A stretch of DNA of 64,000 bases, from assembly GCA_964464175.1 (NCBI GenBank), contig CAYXFD010000003.1, positions 95,006 to 159,005 of the forward strand. Direction: 5' to 3'. The DNA comes from CAYXFD01 sp964464175 (GTDB lineage Bacteria; Cloacimonadota; Cloacimonadia; Cloacimonadales; JAJBBL01). Shown here one piece after another: positions 63,709 through 64,000 of the stretch (the stretch's first letter is position 1; every line of letters starts with the position of its first letter). Under the pieces are notes generated by a model. It was given only the letters and a program-made list of their open reading frames with translations, searched no databases and was not told the DNA's origin. A program made the translations under genes and the position numbers.

Positions 63709-63895
63709 ATTAGCAGTTACTATTCTTTCTTCCTTTAATCCTGCGAAGCAGGACTGCTAATAGAAATAGATAAATCCGGGCAAGCTTGAGGTGATAAATG
63801 CTTATGAGGAATACGGAATCCTGAAAAAAGCTATTGGCATCAAGACTCTTGAGTTACCAATAACTTTTCGACTTAAGCAGCTCGCCCGGTTTTTT
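63709..63895 (+). ncRNA. Candidate structured RNA ending in an intrinsic terminator
   Basis: Hairpin A pairs ATTAGCAGT (63709-63717) with ACTGCTAAT (63753-63761) and encloses TCCTGC-GAA-GCAGGA (63739-63753, sharing one A). Element B pairs CCGGGC (63776-63781) with GCCCGG (63884-63889) and GCTTGAG (63784-63790) with CTTAAGC (63872-63878). It encloses ATTGG/CCAAT and TCAAG/CTTGA hairpins, and ends in TTTTTT (63890-63895). No known RNA family was recognised. It could be a small RNA or a leader/attenuator of a gene beyond the window. Confidence 0.5.
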
Positions 63896-64000
63896 ATCTA
63901 ACTTTCTTTTACTATTGCTAATGACCTCCCTGAATCATTTGTTTTACTCAAGTTTTACAGTGCCATTTTTTAAGTTACTGAATATCAATGATATAGCTCG

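Larger units (their letters stand above)
63542..64000. other. Right-edge non-coding region
   Basis: Contains the terminator and structured-RNA candidates listed separately, plus a weaker plus-strand terminator-like element at 63649-63682 (CACCC paired with GGGTG, then ATTATTTTTT). No convincing gene start was seen in the last 100 bases. Confidence 0.5.

Noticed and set aside
63773..63901. Short open frame of about 42 codons through the folded element
   Set aside because: No start codon with a ribosome-binding site in frame, and the segment is better explained by nested stems ending in a T-tract; kept only as an alternative reading.
1..64000. tRNA, rRNA, CRISPR arrays, insertion sequences and prophage genes
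   Set aside because: Intergenic regions were read for tRNA T-loop patterns, regularly spaced repeats and transposase or integrase motifs; none was found. A computed search could still find weak cases.

Overview
The window looks like a stretch of a chromosome from a member of the Fibrobacteres-Chlorobi-Bacteroidetes superphylum, most likely Candidatus Cloacimonadota or a close relative. The reasons are moderate GC content by eye, compact gene packing, Gram-negative envelope genes (TonB-dependent receptor, outer-membrane barrels, lipoproteins, a lipocalin), three secreted proteins ending in the PNPF/FlgD-like sorting domain typical of that superphylum, and an anaerobe-style mix of two phosphofructokinases and a molybdenum hydroxylase locus. 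The lineage is inferred; no rRNA or tRNA gene was found to settle it.

Layout. 1-16.5 kb is almost all minus strand and mostly housekeeping: recX (cut by the window edge)-recA, thpR, an adenosine-specific kinase-like gene, rpmB, a TauE exporter, comM, a large lamin-tail-domain secreted protein, nnrDE, a sensor kinase, mazG, a membrane gluzincin, a lone receiver-domain protein, purC, and an odd UvrC-like protein without a working nuclease motif. At 16.9 kb a pfkA-type gene runs on the plus strand. 18-27.4 kb is a vitamin B12 uptake locus (riboswitch-btuF-btuC ... btuD-TonB receptor, all minus) split by an iron-sulfur cassette on the plus strand (Rrf2 regulator, cysteine desulfurase, IscU fused to a DUF59-like domain). 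27.4-32 kb is sparse and carries a single-polypeptide restriction-modification enzyme between long non-coding flanks. At 32 kb is a second, PPi-type phosphofructokinase.

33-38 kb is an envelope operon (vWA membrane protein, outer-membrane protein, large lipoprotein). 38-45.7 kb is the classical rpmF-plsX-fabH-fabD-fabG-acpP-fabF-rnc fatty-acid cluster plus a radical SAM gene. 45.8-53 kb holds envelope proteins and peptidases. 53-61 kb is a molybdenum hydroxylase island: large and small subunits, YgeW-type carbamoyltransferase, PLP enzyme, MocA-like cytidylyltransferase and XdhC-like maturation factor, followed by uvsE and a lipocalin. 61-63.5 kb is a secreted subtilisin-like protease. The last 450 bases hold strong terminators and a candidate structured RNA.

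Most interesting points: the B12 uptake genes interrupted by an oppositely transcribed isc cassette, with an inverted repeat around a perfect -10 element upstream of btuD; a well-preserved cobalamin riboswitch with a visible ribosome-site sequestering helix and a degenerate second element upstream; the reduced YgeW/xanthine-dehydrogenase-like island lacking a FAD subunit; the UvrC-like pseudo-enzyme coupled to purC; and the unexplained folded element at the right edge. No CRISPR array, prophage or insertion sequence was seen.
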